A DNA stretch of 64,000 bases from Falsiroseomonas ponticola (GTDB taxonomy: Bacteria > Pseudomonadota > Alphaproteobacteria > Acetobacterales > Acetobacteraceae), in assembly GCF_016805305.1 (NCBI RefSeq), contig NZ_JAERQN010000016.1, positions 1-64,000 on the forward strand. Direction: 5' to 3'. The position numbers and the translations under genes were made by a program. The number at the start of each line of letters is the position of its first letter. Positions within the stretch are counted from its first letter, which is position 1. Below are positions 42,312 to 53,366 of this stretch, one piece after another. Below the pieces are notes generated by a model. It had not been told where the DNA came from. It searched no databases and saw only the letters and a program-made list of their open reading frames with translations.

Positions 42312-43430
42312 ATGGCGCAAGCACGAACGACGATCAGAAGCGTCGAGCCGTTCCAGGTAGCGTGGTCCCCGGATGATCCGCCGGGCAGCCGCAGCGCCTT
42401 CGTCCGCATCACGACGGAGGACGGGATCGTCGGCTATGGGGAGGCCTCGCCCATGCAGGGCGGGCTCCACTCCCTCGGCATCATCGAACGCGATTTGGCG
42501 CCGGGCCTGATCGGCGCCGATGCCTTCGACCAGGCCGTGCTGCATGACCGGCTGTTCCACAAGAACATCAAGCTCGGTCCGGAAGGCGCGCTGACGGGCG
42601 CGCTGGCGGCGGTGGACATCGCGCTGTGGGACATCAAGGGCAAGGCCCTCGGCCTGCCCATCGCCAAGATGCTGGGCGGTGCCTGGCGCCGCGAGGTGCC
42701 CTTCTACGCCTCGGTCGGCGGCAATGCGCGCCGCACGGTGGATGAGGTGGTGAAGGTGGTGGAGGGTCGCTTCCTGCGGGAGAAGCCCTCCGCCATCAAG
42801 GTGCGGCGCGATGGCGACCGGTCGAAGCTCGACCTCGACATTCCCGGCGACATCGCCAAGGCGAAGGCCGTGCGCCGGCTGGTCGGCGATGACTTCCCGC
42901 TCGCCTGGGACGCCAACAACGGATACTCCGTCGGCGGCGCGATCAGGGTGGGCCGGGCGCTCGAGGAACTGGGCTATGTCTGGTTCGAGGAGCCCGTGCA
43001 GCACTACGATGTGCGCAACATGGGAGAGGTCGCGCAGCGCCTCGACATCACCGTCTCCGCCGCGGAACAGACCTATACGCTGCAGGCGCTGGTGGACATC
43101 ATCAATGCGGGCGTGCGCATGGTTCAGCCCGACATCGTCAAGATGGGCGGCATCACCGGCCTGATGCAGTGCGCCTCCATCTGCTACGCGCATGGGGTGG
43201 AACTGGTGCCGCACCAGACGCAGCCCACCATCGGCCATGTCGCCAATCTGCATGTGCTCGGCGCCATCATGCATCTGACGAAGCCCGCTGAATACGCGGA
43301 CGGATCGGGCCGCATGGACGCGGCCTTCCCCGACCTGCCGAAGCCGCGGGGCGGGCACTTCGCGATCCCGGATGGCCCCGGGCTCGGCATCCAGGTCAAT
43401 GACGACGAACTCAGGCGGCGCACCGCCTGA
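42312..43430 (+). CDS. Enolase superfamily protein (mandelate racemase/muconate lactonizing enzyme)
   Basis: A 372-residue enolase-superfamily enzyme. Metal ligands are Asp200 (WDANN), Glu226 (FEEP) and Glu252 (SAAEQ); the base dyad typical of the mandelate-racemase subgroup is His301 (VPHQTQP) with Asp274 (QPDIVKMGG). The other face has Lys163-Val-Arg165, so the second lysine of the usual KxK is Arg. Family reactions begin by abstracting the proton next to a carboxylate, giving racemisation or dehydration of hydroxy acids. The ATG at 42312 has AGGAAGG upstream. It lies 30 bases before the binding-protein gene of a peptide/opine importer and may process its cargo. Confidence 0.88.
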   Translation: MAQARTTIRSVEPFQVAWSPDDPPGSRSAFVRITTEDGIVGYGEASPMQGGLHSLGIIERDLAPGLIGADAFDQAVLHDRLFHKNIKLGPEGALTGALAAVDIALWDIKGKALGLPIAKMLGGAWRREVPFYASVGGNARRTVDEVVKVVEGRFLREKPSAIKVRRDGDRSKLDLDIPGDIAKAKAVRRLVGDDFPLAWDANNGYSVGGAIRVGRALEELGYVWFEEPVQHYDVRNMGEVAQRLDITVSAAEQTYTLQALVDIINAGVRMVQPDIVKMGGITGLMQCASICYAHGVELVPHQTQPTIGHVANLHVLGAIMHLTKPAEYADGSGRMDAAFPDLPKPRGGHFAIPDGPGLGIQVNDDELRRRTA

Positions 43431-43460
43431 CAACGCTCGCGGAACAGGGAGGAAAGAACC

Positions 43461-45047
43461 ATGAATCGTCGTGAAGTGCTCAAGCTCGGCAGCGCCGCCT
43501 TCGCGGCGAGCACCGCCGGCATCACGCCATCCCACGCGCAGGAAGCGGATGTGCTGCGCATCGGCATCGCGGCGGCGCGGCCGCGGCACAGCGACCCGAA
43601 CCAGACCACGCAGGGCTCGGACAACTGGGCGACCGAGCAGATGTACGAACAGCTCGTGCGGCCGGAGGATGGCCGCTTCGCCGTGACGCCGGAGGAGAAC
43701 ATCCCGACCCTGGCGACGAGTTGGACGCAGTCCGAGGACGCGCTGACCTGGCGCTTCCGGCTGCGGGAGGGCGTGCAGTTCCACAAGGGCTATGGGGAGA
43801 TGACGTCGGAGGATGTCGTCTTCTCCTATCAGCGCGCGATCACCGGCGGCACGAACACGACGATCCTGGCGAATGTCGCCGATGTGCAGCCGGATGGCCG
43901 CTACGGCGTCGTCATCCGGCTGAAGAGCCCGGATGCGAGCTTCCTCGGCTCCACCGTCTTCCTGAACAACACCTCCATCGTGTCGAAGAAGGCCGCGACG
44001 GAGATGGGCGACCGCTTCGCCACCGATGCGGTCGGCACCGGGCCCTACGAGCTGGTCCGCTTCGACACCAACGGCGCCATCATCATGAAGCGGCATGAGG
44101 GCTACTGGGGCACGAAGGCGCGGATCGGCAATGTCGAGTGCCTGTACATCGCCGATACGACGGCGCGGACGCTGGCGCTGCTGGCCGGCCGCATCGACAT
44201 GATGGAGGCGGTGCGCGCGCCGGGCTGGGTGCAATCCATGCTCCAGCGTGACCGCACGCTGAAGATGGACATGACGGCGCCGGGTTCCTTCAACACGCTG
44301 CACGTGAACCTGACGCGGCAGCCCTTCGGCAACCTCAAGGTCCGCCAGGCGCTGATGCATGCGATCAACCGGCCCGCCGTTTCGCAGGCGCTGGCGCCGA
44401 TGGGCGGCGTCATGGCCTGCCTGCAGCCGCCGGGCTTCCCCGCTGGCTTCACCACCGAACAGCTGCCGCCGGAACTGCGCTATCCCCATGATCCGCGCCG
44501 CGCCCGTGCGCTGCTGGCGGAAGCCGGCTTCCCGAATGGGATCAGCTTCTCCGCCAATTGCAGCCGGCGGGAGGACTATTCCTCCACCATGCTCATCGTG
44601 CAGGAACAGCTGCGCGCCGCCGGCTTCAACATGGACCTGAAGATCGGCGACCACACCGCGTATCATGCCGACAATCGCTCCGACAAGAACACGCTGGCGA
44701 TGCATTCCTCGAGCTATCCGCCGATCCCGACGCAGCTCTACCAGCAGCAGCTGGCGGCAGCGTCGCAGGTGAAGGCGGATGGGTCGGGTGGCGGCAACTA
44801 CAGCCACTACGGCGTCGCGATGCCGGGCATCGACGGGCTGCTCGACCGTGCGCTGAACACATCGAGCTTCAGGGACTACGAGAACATCTGCAAGCAGATC
44901 GAACTGCAGGTCCTGCGCGACCTGCCGCTGATCGGCCTGTCCAGCCTCTCCTTCACCGTGGCGCGCCGGGGCAATATCGACCTCGGCTACGAGGTGAAGG
45001 GCGGCTATGCCCGCTGGCGCTTCCACCGCGCCACCAAGCGGGCCTGA
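43461..45047 (+). CDS. ABC transporter substrate-binding protein, family 5 (peptide/opine)
   Basis: A 528-residue periplasmic binding protein with a short RR-type signal (MNRREVLKLGSAAFAASTAG, cleavage near SHAQ at 27). The family block RLREGVQFHKGYGEMTSEDV is present, followed by the long lobe sequences typical of family 5. The ATG follows AGGGAGGAAAG. First of five transporter genes ending at 48890. Cargo unknown; the upstream enolase-superfamily enzyme suggests a hydroxy- or sugar acid derivative (inference). Confidence 0.92.
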   Translation: MNRREVLKLGSAAFAASTAGITPSHAQEADVLRIGIAAARPRHSDPNQTTQGSDNWATEQMYEQLVRPEDGRFAVTPEENIPTLATSWTQSEDALTWRFRLREGVQFHKGYGEMTSEDVVFSYQRAITGGTNTTILANVADVQPDGRYGVVIRLKSPDASFLGSTVFLNNTSIVSKKAATEMGDRFATDAVGTGPYELVRFDTNGAIIMKRHEGYWGTKARIGNVECLYIADTTARTLALLAGRIDMMEAVRAPGWVQSMLQRDRTLKMDMTAPGSFNTLHVNLTRQPFGNLKVRQALMHAINRPAVSQALAPMGGVMACLQPPGFPAGFTTEQLPPELRYPHDPRRARALLAEAGFPNGISFSANCSRREDYSSTMLIVQEQLRAAGFNMDLKIGDHTAYHADNRSDKNTLAMHSSSYPPIPTQLYQQQLAAASQVKADGSGGGNYSHYGVAMPGIDGLLDRALNTSSFRDYENICKQIELQVLRDLPLIGLSSLSFTVARRGNIDLGYEVKGGYARWRFHRATKRA

Positions 45048-45065
45048 GCGGCGGGGGCGCGCAGC

Positions 45066-46004
45066 ATGGGCCGTTTCCTCCTTCGACGCCTGTTCGATGC
45101 GGTGCCGACGGTCCTGCTGGTGCTGACCCTCGTCTTCGCCGCGATGCGCATCCTGCCTGGCGATCCGGCCCTGGCGGCGCTGGGCGACAATGCGCTGCCC
45201 GAACAGCTCGCGGCCTTCCGCGAGCAGTTCGGGCTGAACCAGCCGCTGTGGCGGCAGTATCTCGACTTCCTCGGCGGTGTGTTGACCTTCGATCTCGGCC
45301 GGTCGCTGCTGCACAGCCAGCCGGTGCTGCAGATGCTGGGCCACGCACTGCCCTACACCATCGAGCTGACGATCGTCGCCACCTTCCTCGGCGTCGCGAT
45401 CGGCGTGCCGCTCGGCGTGCTGGCCGCCACGCGGCGCAACCAGCTGCCGGATTCGGGCGTGCGGCTGTTTTCCCTCGTCGGCTATGCGGTGCCTGATTTC
45501 TACCTCGGCGCGCTGCTGCTCATCACCTTCTCGCTCAACCTCGGGCTGTTCCCGATCAGCGGCGGCGGCGAGGGGTTCTGGGACCGCATGTACCATGTGC
45601 TGCTGCCCGCCATCACCCTGGCCTTCCTGAAGGCGGCCTTCATCGGCAAGCTGACGCGCACTTCCCTGCTGGAGGTCTTCGGCAAGGACTATGTCCGCAC
45701 CGCCCGCGCCAAGGGCGCGCGTGAAGGCCGCGTGATCTACCGCCATGCGCTGCGCAACGCCCTGCTGCCGCTCACCACGGGTCTCGGCATCAGCCTGCTC
45801 GCCACCCTGTCGGGGTCGGTCGCGGTGGAGCTGGTGTTCAACCGCCCCGGCATCGGCACGCTGCTGATCGGTGCCATCAGCGAACGCGACTATGCCGTGA
45901 TCCAGGGCGGCATCATCGTCTTCGCGCTACTCGTCGTCTTCGTGAACCTGCTGATCGACCTGCTCTACATCGCCGTCGATCCCAGGCTGAGGGTGCAGGC
46001 ATGA
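45066..46004 (+). CDS. ABC transporter permease, DppB family
   Basis: A 312-residue inner-membrane permease. It has the DppB N-terminus (MGRFLLRRLFDAVPTVLLVL), the periplasmic FREQFGLNQPLWRQYLDFLG segment and the coupling loop VFGKDYVRTARAKGAREGRV. It ends LLYIAVDPRLRVQA. It starts 18 bases after the binding-protein stop, and its own stop overlaps the next ATG. Confidence 0.93.
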   Translation: MGRFLLRRLFDAVPTVLLVLTLVFAAMRILPGDPALAALGDNALPEQLAAFREQFGLNQPLWRQYLDFLGGVLTFDLGRSLLHSQPVLQMLGHALPYTIELTIVATFLGVAIGVPLGVLAATRRNQLPDSGVRLFSLVGYAVPDFYLGALLLITFSLNLGLFPISGGGEGFWDRMYHVLLPAITLAFLKAAFIGKLTRTSLLEVFGKDYVRTARAKGAREGRVIYRHALRNALLPLTTGLGISLLATLSGSVAVELVFNRPGIGTLLIGAISERDYAVIQGGIIVFALLVVFVNLLIDLLYIAVDPRLRVQA

Positions 46005-46878
46005 GCGCCGTGACGGAACGCCTCGACCTGCTGGCGCCGGAGCCATCGCGCCTGGCCATCGTGCGGATGGTCATCCTCAACCGGCCGAGCACCATCGCCG
46101 CGGTCTGCCTGATCCTGGTCTTCGTCGTGATCGCGACAGCCGCGCCCCTGATCGCGCCCTATGATCCGCTGGCGCAGAGCTACATCAAGATCAACCAATC
46201 GCCGTCCTGGGAGCATTGGCTGGGTACCGACCAGTTCGGCCGCGACGTGCTGTCCCGGATGATCTACGGGTCCCGCAATTCGCTGATCATCGGCGTGCTG
46301 GCGCCGCTGGTGGCGGCGATCATCGGCACGACGCTGGGCGTGGTGGCGGGCTTCTTCGGCGGCATCATCGACCGCGTCATCTCCCGCGTGGTGGACCTTC
46401 TGATCTCCTTCCCGGAACTGCTGCTGGCCATCATCATCGCGGCCGCGCTCGGCGGCGGGTTCTGGAACATCGTCATCGTGCTGGCGGCGGCCTTCGTGCC
46501 GAATTTCGCTCGGGTGGCGCGGGCGCAGACCATGGCGGTGCGGGCGGAGCCCTATGTGGAAGCGGCCGTCGCTTCCGGCGTCACGCAGATCCGCATCATC
46601 CTGCGCCACATCATCCCGAACATCGCCGCCCCCATCGTGGTGCTGATGACGCTCTGGACTGCCTCCGCCATCCGGCTCGAGGCGTCGCTCAGCTTCCTTG
46701 GCCTCGGCACCCAGGCGCCCCAGCCGAGCTGGGGGAACATCATCCGCGACGGGCTCAACAACCTGTTCGGCTCGCCCTGGCCGGTGATTGGCGCGGGCCT
46801 TGCCATCACCAGCGTCGTGCTCGCCTTCAACCTGCTGGGCGACACGATCCGCGACGTGCTGGATCCGGAGACCTCCCC

Positions 46879-46882
<4 letters not shown>
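46001..46882 (+). CDS. ABC transporter permease, DppC family
   Basis: A 293-residue permease with the DppC hallmark LGTDQFGRDVLSRMIYGSRN at about residue 75 and the coupling loop VRAEPYVEAAVASGVTQIRI. The C-terminus LGDTIRDVLDPET is standard. It overlaps the DppB-type gene by 4 bases (ATGA) and the DppD-type gene by 4 bases, so the transporter genes are translationally coupled. Confidence 0.93.
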
Positions 46883-47897
<1,015 letters not shown>

Positions 47898-47901
<4 letters not shown>

Positions 47902-48890
47902 CGGGCCCGCTGCTCTCTGTCCGAGACCTTCGCAAGGTCTTCAGCGCGCAGGCCGGTTTCGGGCGACCGGTGACGAATGTCCGCGCCGTCGATGGCGTCT
48001 CCTTCGATGTCGAGCCCGGTGAGACGCTGGCGCTGGTGGGTGAATCCGGCTGCGGCAAGTCCACGCTCGGGCGGCTGATCCTGCAGCTCATCCCGGCCAG
48101 TGGCGGCCAGGTGATGTTCGAGGGGGTGGATCTCGTCCATCTCGGCACGCGTCCGCTGCGGGAGATGCGGCGCCGCATGCAGATGGTCTTCCAGGACCCC
48201 TTCGGATCGCTCAGCCCGCGGCGCAGCGTGGCCGACATCGTGGCCGAGCCCATCGATTCCTTCGGCCTGGCGCCGTCGCGCAAGGCGAGGCGCGAGATGG
48301 TGGCGGATCTGCTGCATCAGGTCGGGCTGCCCTCGGCGGTGATGGACCGTTATCCCCGCCAGTTCTCCGGCGGCCAGCGCCAGCGGATCGGCATCGCGCG
48401 CGCCATCGCGGCCGGGCCCTCCTTCATCGTGGCCGATGAACCGGTCTCGGCACTCGATGTCTCCGTGCAGGCGCAGGTCATCAACCTCATGCAGGACCTG
48501 CAGGAGAGCCGCGGGCTCACCTACCTCTTCATCGCGCATGACCTCGCGGTGGTACGGCACATCGCGACGCGCGTCGCGGTGATGTATCTCGGCCGCATCG
48601 TCGAGATCGGACCCAAGGCGCGAGTCTATGCCGCGCCGCACCATCCCTACACCCAGGCGCTGCTCTCGGCGGCGCCGAACCCGGACCCGGATGTTCCGAA
48701 GCGCCAGATCATCCTGACGGGCGACGTGCCGAGCCCGAGCAACGCACCGAGCGGCTGCGCCTTCCACACGCGCTGCCCGATCGCGCAACCGCGGTGCCTG
48801 ACCGAAGCGCCCGAACTCCGCCCCGTCGGCGGGGGGCACCAGGCGGCCTGCCACTTCGCGGCGGACCACCCGATCCCGGCGGTGCCGTAG
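47898..48890 (+). CDS. Peptide/opine ABC transporter ATP-binding protein, DppF type
   Basis: A 330-residue ATPase with Walker [10 protein letters not shown], signature [15 protein letters not shown], Walker [13 protein letters not shown], switch FIAHDLAVV and C-terminal [14 protein letters not shown]. It ends the operon begun by the binding protein (and perhaps by the CoA-transferase). It converges on the ThuA-like gene with a 12-base gap that holds no visible terminator. Confidence 0.94.
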
Positions 48891-48902
48891 CGCCGCCGCG
48901 CG

Positions 48903-49550
48903 TCACTCCCGCGCGGCCCAGTTCATGCCGCGGCGCAGGATGGTGCGCATCGAAGGCACCTCCAGCTCCGCCGCGACATGGCCGAGGGAGGAGTAGAAGA
49001 CGCGGCCCTTGCCGTGGCGGCGCTTCCAGACCACGGGCATGACATGGCCTGCGATCCAGTCCGCGTGCTCGCCGCTGAAGGTCGTCGTTGCCAGCACCTC
49101 GTTGTTCGGATCGACATGCATGTAGTACTGCTCCGACCGGTAGGGGAAATCGCTGATCCCCTGCATGATCGGATCATCGGGCTTCGTGATCTGCACGCTG
49201 TAGTCGATGATGTTGCCGGGATGCGCGACCCATTGGCCGCCGACCATGAACTGGTAGCGCACCTCGTTGCGGAAGCTGTCCGCCATCTGGCCGTGGAAGC
49301 CCGCGAGCCCCGTGCCGGCGCGAACCGCGTTGGACAGGCCCTCCACCTCCTCCTTCTCGATGGTGGACATGGTCACCATCGGCACGATGAGGTTGAACTC
49401 GCCGAGGGCGGGGTCGGTATAGGCTTCCCTGGTGTTTTCCAGCACCACGTCGAAGCCGTCCTCCTTCAGCATCGCGGCCACGATATCCGCGCATTCCTTG
49501 GGCTGGTGGCCGGGCCAGCCACCCCAGACGATTAGGGCCTGCTTCGTCAT
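48903..49550 (-). CDS. ThuA domain-containing protein
   Basis: A 215-residue ThuA-like protein with a class I glutamine-amidotransferase-like fold. Family landmarks are [40 protein letters not shown] and the closing [20 protein letters not shown]. Rhizobial ThuA takes part in trehalose catabolism with the ThuB dehydrogenase, a Gfo/Idh/MocA protein, and this gene likewise follows a Gfo/Idh/MocA gene. The ATG at 49550 is preceded by GGAGGAA, which decides the start. Last gene of the ROK-oxidoreductase-ThuA unit. Confidence 0.88.
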   Translation of the reverse strand: MTKQALIVWGGWPGHQPKECADIVAAMLKEDGFDVVLENTREAYTDPALGEFNLIVPMVTMSTIEKEEVEGLSNAVRAGTGLAGFHGQMADSFRNEVRYQFMVGGQWVAHPGNIIDYSVQITKPDDPIMQGISDFPYRSEQYYMHVDPNNEVLATTTFSGEHADWIAGHVMPVVWKRRHGKGRVFYSSLGHVAAELEVPSMRTILRRGMNWAARE

Positions 49551-49566
49551 CGCTGCTTCCTCCGGT

Positions 49567-50664
49567 TCAGTCGAGATCGCCGAGCACGCTGCGCGCGGGC
49601 AGGGGGGCGGGCCGCTCACAGCGGCTGTCGATCGGGATGGTGCGGCCTTCGTCGCTGGAACGGCCGAAGGCCTCCATGATCTCCAGCACATGGTAGGCGA
49701 CATCGCCGTTGCAGCGATGCGGGCGGCCGGTGCGGATGGCGCGCGCCATGTCCGCCAGGCCGAGGATGCGGAAATTGCCATCGGCGAAGCCGTGGGAGAG
49801 CGGCATGTCCGCCCAGGCCTCCCGCCGCTTCGCGAGCGAGACGGTGCCACCGAAGCGGTTGGGATCCGGCACGACGATCGTACCCTCCGTCCCGTAGATC
49901 TCCATGTTGCCATGGCGGTGCTGCCAGACATCAAAGCTGGTGGTCACCGCGATGACAGCGCCGTTTACGAAATGCAGCAGCCCGGTGACGTGGGTCGGCG
50001 TCTCCACCTTGATCACCTCGCCGGTCTTCGGCCCGCTGCCGACGATGCGCTCCGCGAAGCCGCTGGTGGTGGCGCCGGTGACGCGCGCGACGGGGCCCAG
50101 CAGGTTGATGAGGTTGGTCAGGTAGTAGGGCCCCATGTCGAACATCGGGCCGCCGCCCGGCGCGTAGTAGAAGGCGGGATCGGGATGCCAATGCTCATGC
50201 CCGTGGTTGAGCATGAAGGCGGTGCCCGAGAGCGGCGTGCCGATGGCGCCGTCATCGATCAGCTTGCGCGCGGTCTGGTGCGCGCCGCCGAGGAAGGTGT
50301 CCGGCGCGCTGCCGACGCGCAGCCCCGCCGCCGCGGCCGCCTGCAGCAGGGTGCGGCCCTCCGCCGTCGAGGTCGCGAGCGGCTTCTCGGTGTGCACATG
50401 CTTGCCCGCGCGGATGGCGGCGAGGCCGACGGGCACATGCGCCTGCGGCGTGGTGAGGTTCAGCACCACCTCGATCGCGGGATCCGCCAGCAGCGCCTCC
50501 ACCGTCGTGGCGCGTAGGTTGAATTCCGTCGCGCGGCGCTCCGCCTGCTCGGCGTTCATGTCGGCGCAGCAGGTGATGCGCAGTTCGGGAAACTGCGCGG
50601 CGGCCCGCAGATAGGCAGCGCTGATATTGCCGCAGCCGATCAGGCCGACGGTGACCGGTTCCAT
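49567..50664 (-). CDS. Gfo/Idh/MocA family oxidoreductase
   Basis: A 365-residue NAD(P)-dependent dehydrogenase. The Rossmann motif is [20 protein letters not shown] at the N-terminus; [11 protein letters not shown] holds the EKP motif with the catalytic lysine, and [20 protein letters not shown] is the substrate-side segment with the usual aspartate and, in other members, histidine. Sugars, inositols or sugar acids are typical substrates. Located between the ROK regulator and ThuA genes, as in ThuB-ThuA pairs, so a sugar 3-keto oxidation role is possible (inference). Confidence 0.9.
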   Translation of the reverse strand: MEPVTVGLIGCGNISAAYLRAAAQFPELRITCCADMNAEQAERRATEFNLRATTVEALLADPAIEVVLNLTTPQAHVPVGLAAIRAGKHVHTEKPLATSTAEGRTLLQAAAAAGLRVGSAPDTFLGGAHQTARKLIDDGAIGTPLSGTAFMLNHGHEHWHPDPAFYYAPGGGPMFDMGPYYLTNLINLLGPVARVTGATTSGFAERIVGSGPKTGEVIKVETPTHVTGLLHFVNGAVIAVTTSFDVWQHRHGNMEIYGTEGTIVVPDPNRFGGTVSLAKRREAWADMPLSHGFADGNFRILGLADMARAIRTGRPHRCNGDVAYHVLEIMEAFGRSSDEGRTIPIDSRCERPAPLPARSVLGDLD

Positions 50665-50686
50665 GATTCTCTTCCTCCGTGCCCCG

Positions 50687-51889
50687 TCATGTCGTGGCGT
50701 TCCAGGGGGCTTCGTAGATGCGGCGGAGCATGATGGTGGCGGCGCCGCGCGCCCACATCTCGTCGCCCCAGCTGTGGAACAGGATCTCCGTCCCTTCCTT
50801 CAGCGTCGGCAGCATGTTCTCCGCCACCGCTTCCAGCAGCGGATCACGCAGCAGCGCGCCGGCGCGCAGGCCCTCTCCGGTCAGGATGACGCGCGGCGGG
50901 TTCAGCAGGTTCACCAGGTTGCTGACGGCGATGCCGATCGCCTGGCCGGCACCGCGGAACAACTCGGCCGCGGCCTCCTCGCCCGCCAGCGCGCGCTGGA
51001 CCAGGCCCTCGATCCGGTCGGGCGCGTCGTCGCCCTGCGGCAGCAGGCCGGCCTCCTCCGCCATGCGCAGCAGGCCCCAGTCGGAGGCATAGGCATCCAG
51101 GCAGCCGCGCAGGCCGCAGCGGCAGGGCAGGCCGCCCGGGACGAGCCTGGTGTGGCCCAGCGCCGGCCCGATGCCATGGGCGCCGCGATAGAGCTTGCCA
51201 TCGACGATCAGCCCGAGGCCGATCGTGTTCTCCACGGTCACGACGGCGAAGGCCGTGTGATCGCGACCCAGGCCGAACCAGTGTTCCGCGACGGCGACCA
51301 GGTTCGCGTCATTCTCCAGGAGCACGGGCACGCCGAGGCGCCGTGATACGGCAGCGGCGAAGGGTGCCGGTGTGCCGCCCAGCACGGGACTCCAGTGGGA
51401 GACACCGTCGATGCCGTCGATCACGCCGGGCAGACCCACGCCAACGCCGCTGATACGGTCCATCGCCAGCCCGGCATCGGCCACGCAGCGCCGCACGCCA
51501 TCCTCCACCAGATCGGCCACCACCTCCGGCGATTGCCGCGCGACGCGGATGGGCAGCACAAGGCTGCTCAGGCTGCCGCCGCGGGCATCGGTGACGGCGA
51601 TGCCGATGCGGAAGGCCGTGAGCTTGACGCCGACGACGGTGTAGGCGGCGAGATTGAGGCCGAGCAGCACGCGCGGCCGCCCGCGCACGGCATCCCCGCC
51701 GGGGGCGACATGGTGGATGTCGATCAGCCCTTCCTCCATCAGCTGCGCCGTGATGGCGGAGACGGAGGCGGGGCTGAGTTCGGTGCGGGCGGCGATCTCC
51801 ACCCGCGCGATCGGGCCCTCGCGCCGGATGGTGTCGATCACGTGGTAGCGGTTGATCGCCCGCATGAGCTCCGGATCGGCCGTTTTCAT
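50687..51889 (-). CDS. ROK family transcriptional regulator (XylR/NagC-like)
   Basis: A 400-residue ROK-type regulator. A winged helix-turn-helix at the N-terminus (NRYHVIDTIRREGPIARVEI, then LSPASVSAITAQLMEEGLID) precedes the ROK fold. The zinc motif CRCGLRGC (CxCGx2GC) and the ENDANLVAVAEHWFG segment are intact, but the kinase-type phosphate loop is not conserved, as in repressors. I use the ATG at 51889; a GTG at 51940 is possible. It is divergent from the xylose-type transport and utilisation operon, the usual place of a ROK XylR repressor, so xylose response is likely. Confidence 0.9.
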   Translation of the reverse strand: MKTADPELMRAINRYHVIDTIRREGPIARVEIAARTELSPASVSAITAQLMEEGLIDIHHVAPGGDAVRGRPRVLLGLNLAAYTVVGVKLTAFRIGIAVTDARGGSLSSLVLPIRVARQSPEVVADLVEDGVRRCVADAGLAMDRISGVGVGLPGVIDGIDGVSHWSPVLGGTPAPFAAAVSRRLGVPVLLENDANLVAVAEHWFGLGRDHTAFAVVTVENTIGLGLIVDGKLYRGAHGIGPALGHTRLVPGGLPCRCGLRGCLDAYASDWGLLRMAEEAGLLPQGDDAPDRIEGLVQRALAGEEAAAELFRGAGQAIGIAVSNLVNLLNPPRVILTGEGLRAGALLRDPLLEAVAENMLPTLKEGTEILFHSWGDEMWARGAATIMLRRIYEAPWNATT

Positions 51890-52088
51890 GCGGACGTCGT
51901 GTTCTCCCAAGGCGGGGAGGATCGGGTGGGGCTGCCGCACAGGTCAAGGTGTTTAATCAGGCAGACAAAAAAAATGAGCGTCGAGATCGTCAGATTGCAG
52001 ATCATGGTTGACGTGGCCGCTGGCCAATCGTCATCTTTCTACGGAGCCCGAAATAACCAAGCGCCCGAACGGCGCGATGGAGGAAACG

Positions 52089-53351
52089 ATGCGTATGTGG
52101 CTGCGCTCGGCCGTCCTATGCACGGCGCTGATGGTCTCCTCGCTTCCCGCCCTCGCCCAGACCACCATCCGATGGTTCATCTCGGAAAGCACGCCCGAGA
52201 CCACCGTCTGGCAGCGCGACGTGGCGCGACGCTACCAGGAAGCCAACCCGAATGTCCGCTTCAATATCGAGGTGATGTCGGGCGAGCCCTACAAGGCGAA
52301 GCTCACGACGTCCCTGCAATCCAACGACCGGCCGCATTTGATCTACACCTGGGGCGGCGGCGTGATGTTCGCGCAGGTCGAGGCCGGCCTGCTGCAGGAC
52401 ATCACGGACCGCATCCGCGGCCCCTGGGCGGACAGCTTGAACCAGGGCGCGGTGGAGGCGCTGAGCTATCGCGGCCGCGTCTATGGCGCGCCGTCGCACC
52501 AGACGATGGTGGCGCTGTTCTACAACCGCCGCCTGCTCGCCCAGGCGGGTGTGGAGCCCGAGAGCCTGCGGACCTGGGACGGGATGCTGGAGGCGGTGCG
52601 CAAGCTCCGCGCCGCGGGCATCCAGCCCTTCAGCGCCGGCGGGTCTGACAAATGGCCGCTGAACATGATCTGGGCCAGCCTGTCGCTGCGCGTCGGCGGC
52701 CGCCAGGCCTTCGAGGCCGCGCTAGCTCGCACCGGCCAGGGCTTCAACGGCCCCGACTTCCTGCGCGCCAGCGAGCTCTTCAAGCAACTGATCGACCTGC
52801 AACCCTTCCAGCGCGGCTTCCTCGGCGATACCGCGCCGCAGGCGGCCGGGCAGTTCGGCGATGGCCGCGTGGCGCTTCAGGTCATGGGCAACTGGTTCGT
52901 CAACACGCAGCGCACGCAGAGTGCGAACCAGCAGGGCGTGCCGGATGCCGATTTCGGCTGGCTGCCCTTCCCGGAAGTGCCCGGCGGCCGTGCCGCCAGC
53001 AACGACGTGGTCGGCGGCGTGAACGGCTTCCTGGTGACGCGCGGCGCGCCGCCGGAGGCGGTGGACTTCCTCCGCTTCTACACCAGCCCCGCCATCCAGC
53101 GTGAAGCGGCGGAACGCGGCTTCTTCATCCCGGCTTCCCGCGGCGCTGGCGAGGCGCTTCAGAACCGCACGCTGCGGGAGATCGCGGGCTACCTCTCCCG
53201 CGCCGCCTATGTGCAGAACTTCTACGACCAGATGCTTGGCCCGTCGGTCGGCCGCGTGGCCAACGACACCTCCGCCGACCTGGCCGTGGGTCGCATCACG
53301 CCGCGCCAGGTCGGCCGGCTGATCCAGGACGCCTGGGAACTGGAGCGGTAA
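52089..53351 (+). CDS. CUT1-type sugar ABC transporter substrate-binding protein
   Basis: A 420-residue extracellular solute-binding protein, family 1. The signal peptide is MRMWLRSAVLCTALMVSSLP with cleavage near ALAQ at 24. The mature part shows EVMSGEPYKAKLTTSLQSND, HLIYTWGGGVMFAQVEAGLL and GVNGFLVTRGAPPEAVDFLR. The ATG at 52089 has GGAGGAAA upstream, ruling out the longer frame. First gene of the plus-strand operon to 60188. Xylose or a xyloside is the likely cargo because xylB and xylA are downstream. Confidence 0.92.
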   Translation: MRMWLRSAVLCTALMVSSLPALAQTTIRWFISESTPETTVWQRDVARRYQEANPNVRFNIEVMSGEPYKAKLTTSLQSNDRPHLIYTWGGGVMFAQVEAGLLQDITDRIRGPWADSLNQGAVEALSYRGRVYGAPSHQTMVALFYNRRLLAQAGVEPESLRTWDGMLEAVRKLRAAGIQPFSAGGSDKWPLNMIWASLSLRVGGRQAFEAALARTGQGFNGPDFLRASELFKQLIDLQPFQRGFLGDTAPQAAGQFGDGRVALQVMGNWFVNTQRTQSANQQGVPDADFGWLPFPEVPGGRAASNDVVGGVNGFLVTRGAPPEAVDFLRFYTSPAIQREAAERGFFIPASRGAGEALQNRTLREIAGYLSRAAYVQNFYDQMLGPSVGRVANDTSADLAVGRITPRQVGRLIQDAWELER

Positions 53352-53366
53352 GGAGGAGGCGGGACC

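Noticed and set aside
42120-45746. A 1208-codon open frame on the minus strand, and a similar 1022-codon frame at 39098-42166
   Set aside because: Both run antisense to well-supported genes (enolase-superfamily enzyme, binding protein, CoA-transferase). Their translations are His/Arg/Gln-rich without any family motif, as expected from third-position GC bias.
51967-51974. Run of eight A in the ROK/sugar-transporter intergenic region, read as a terminator T-tract on the minus strand
   Set aside because: It lies upstream of the minus-strand ROK gene and has no stem beside it, so it is more likely AT-rich promoter DNA.
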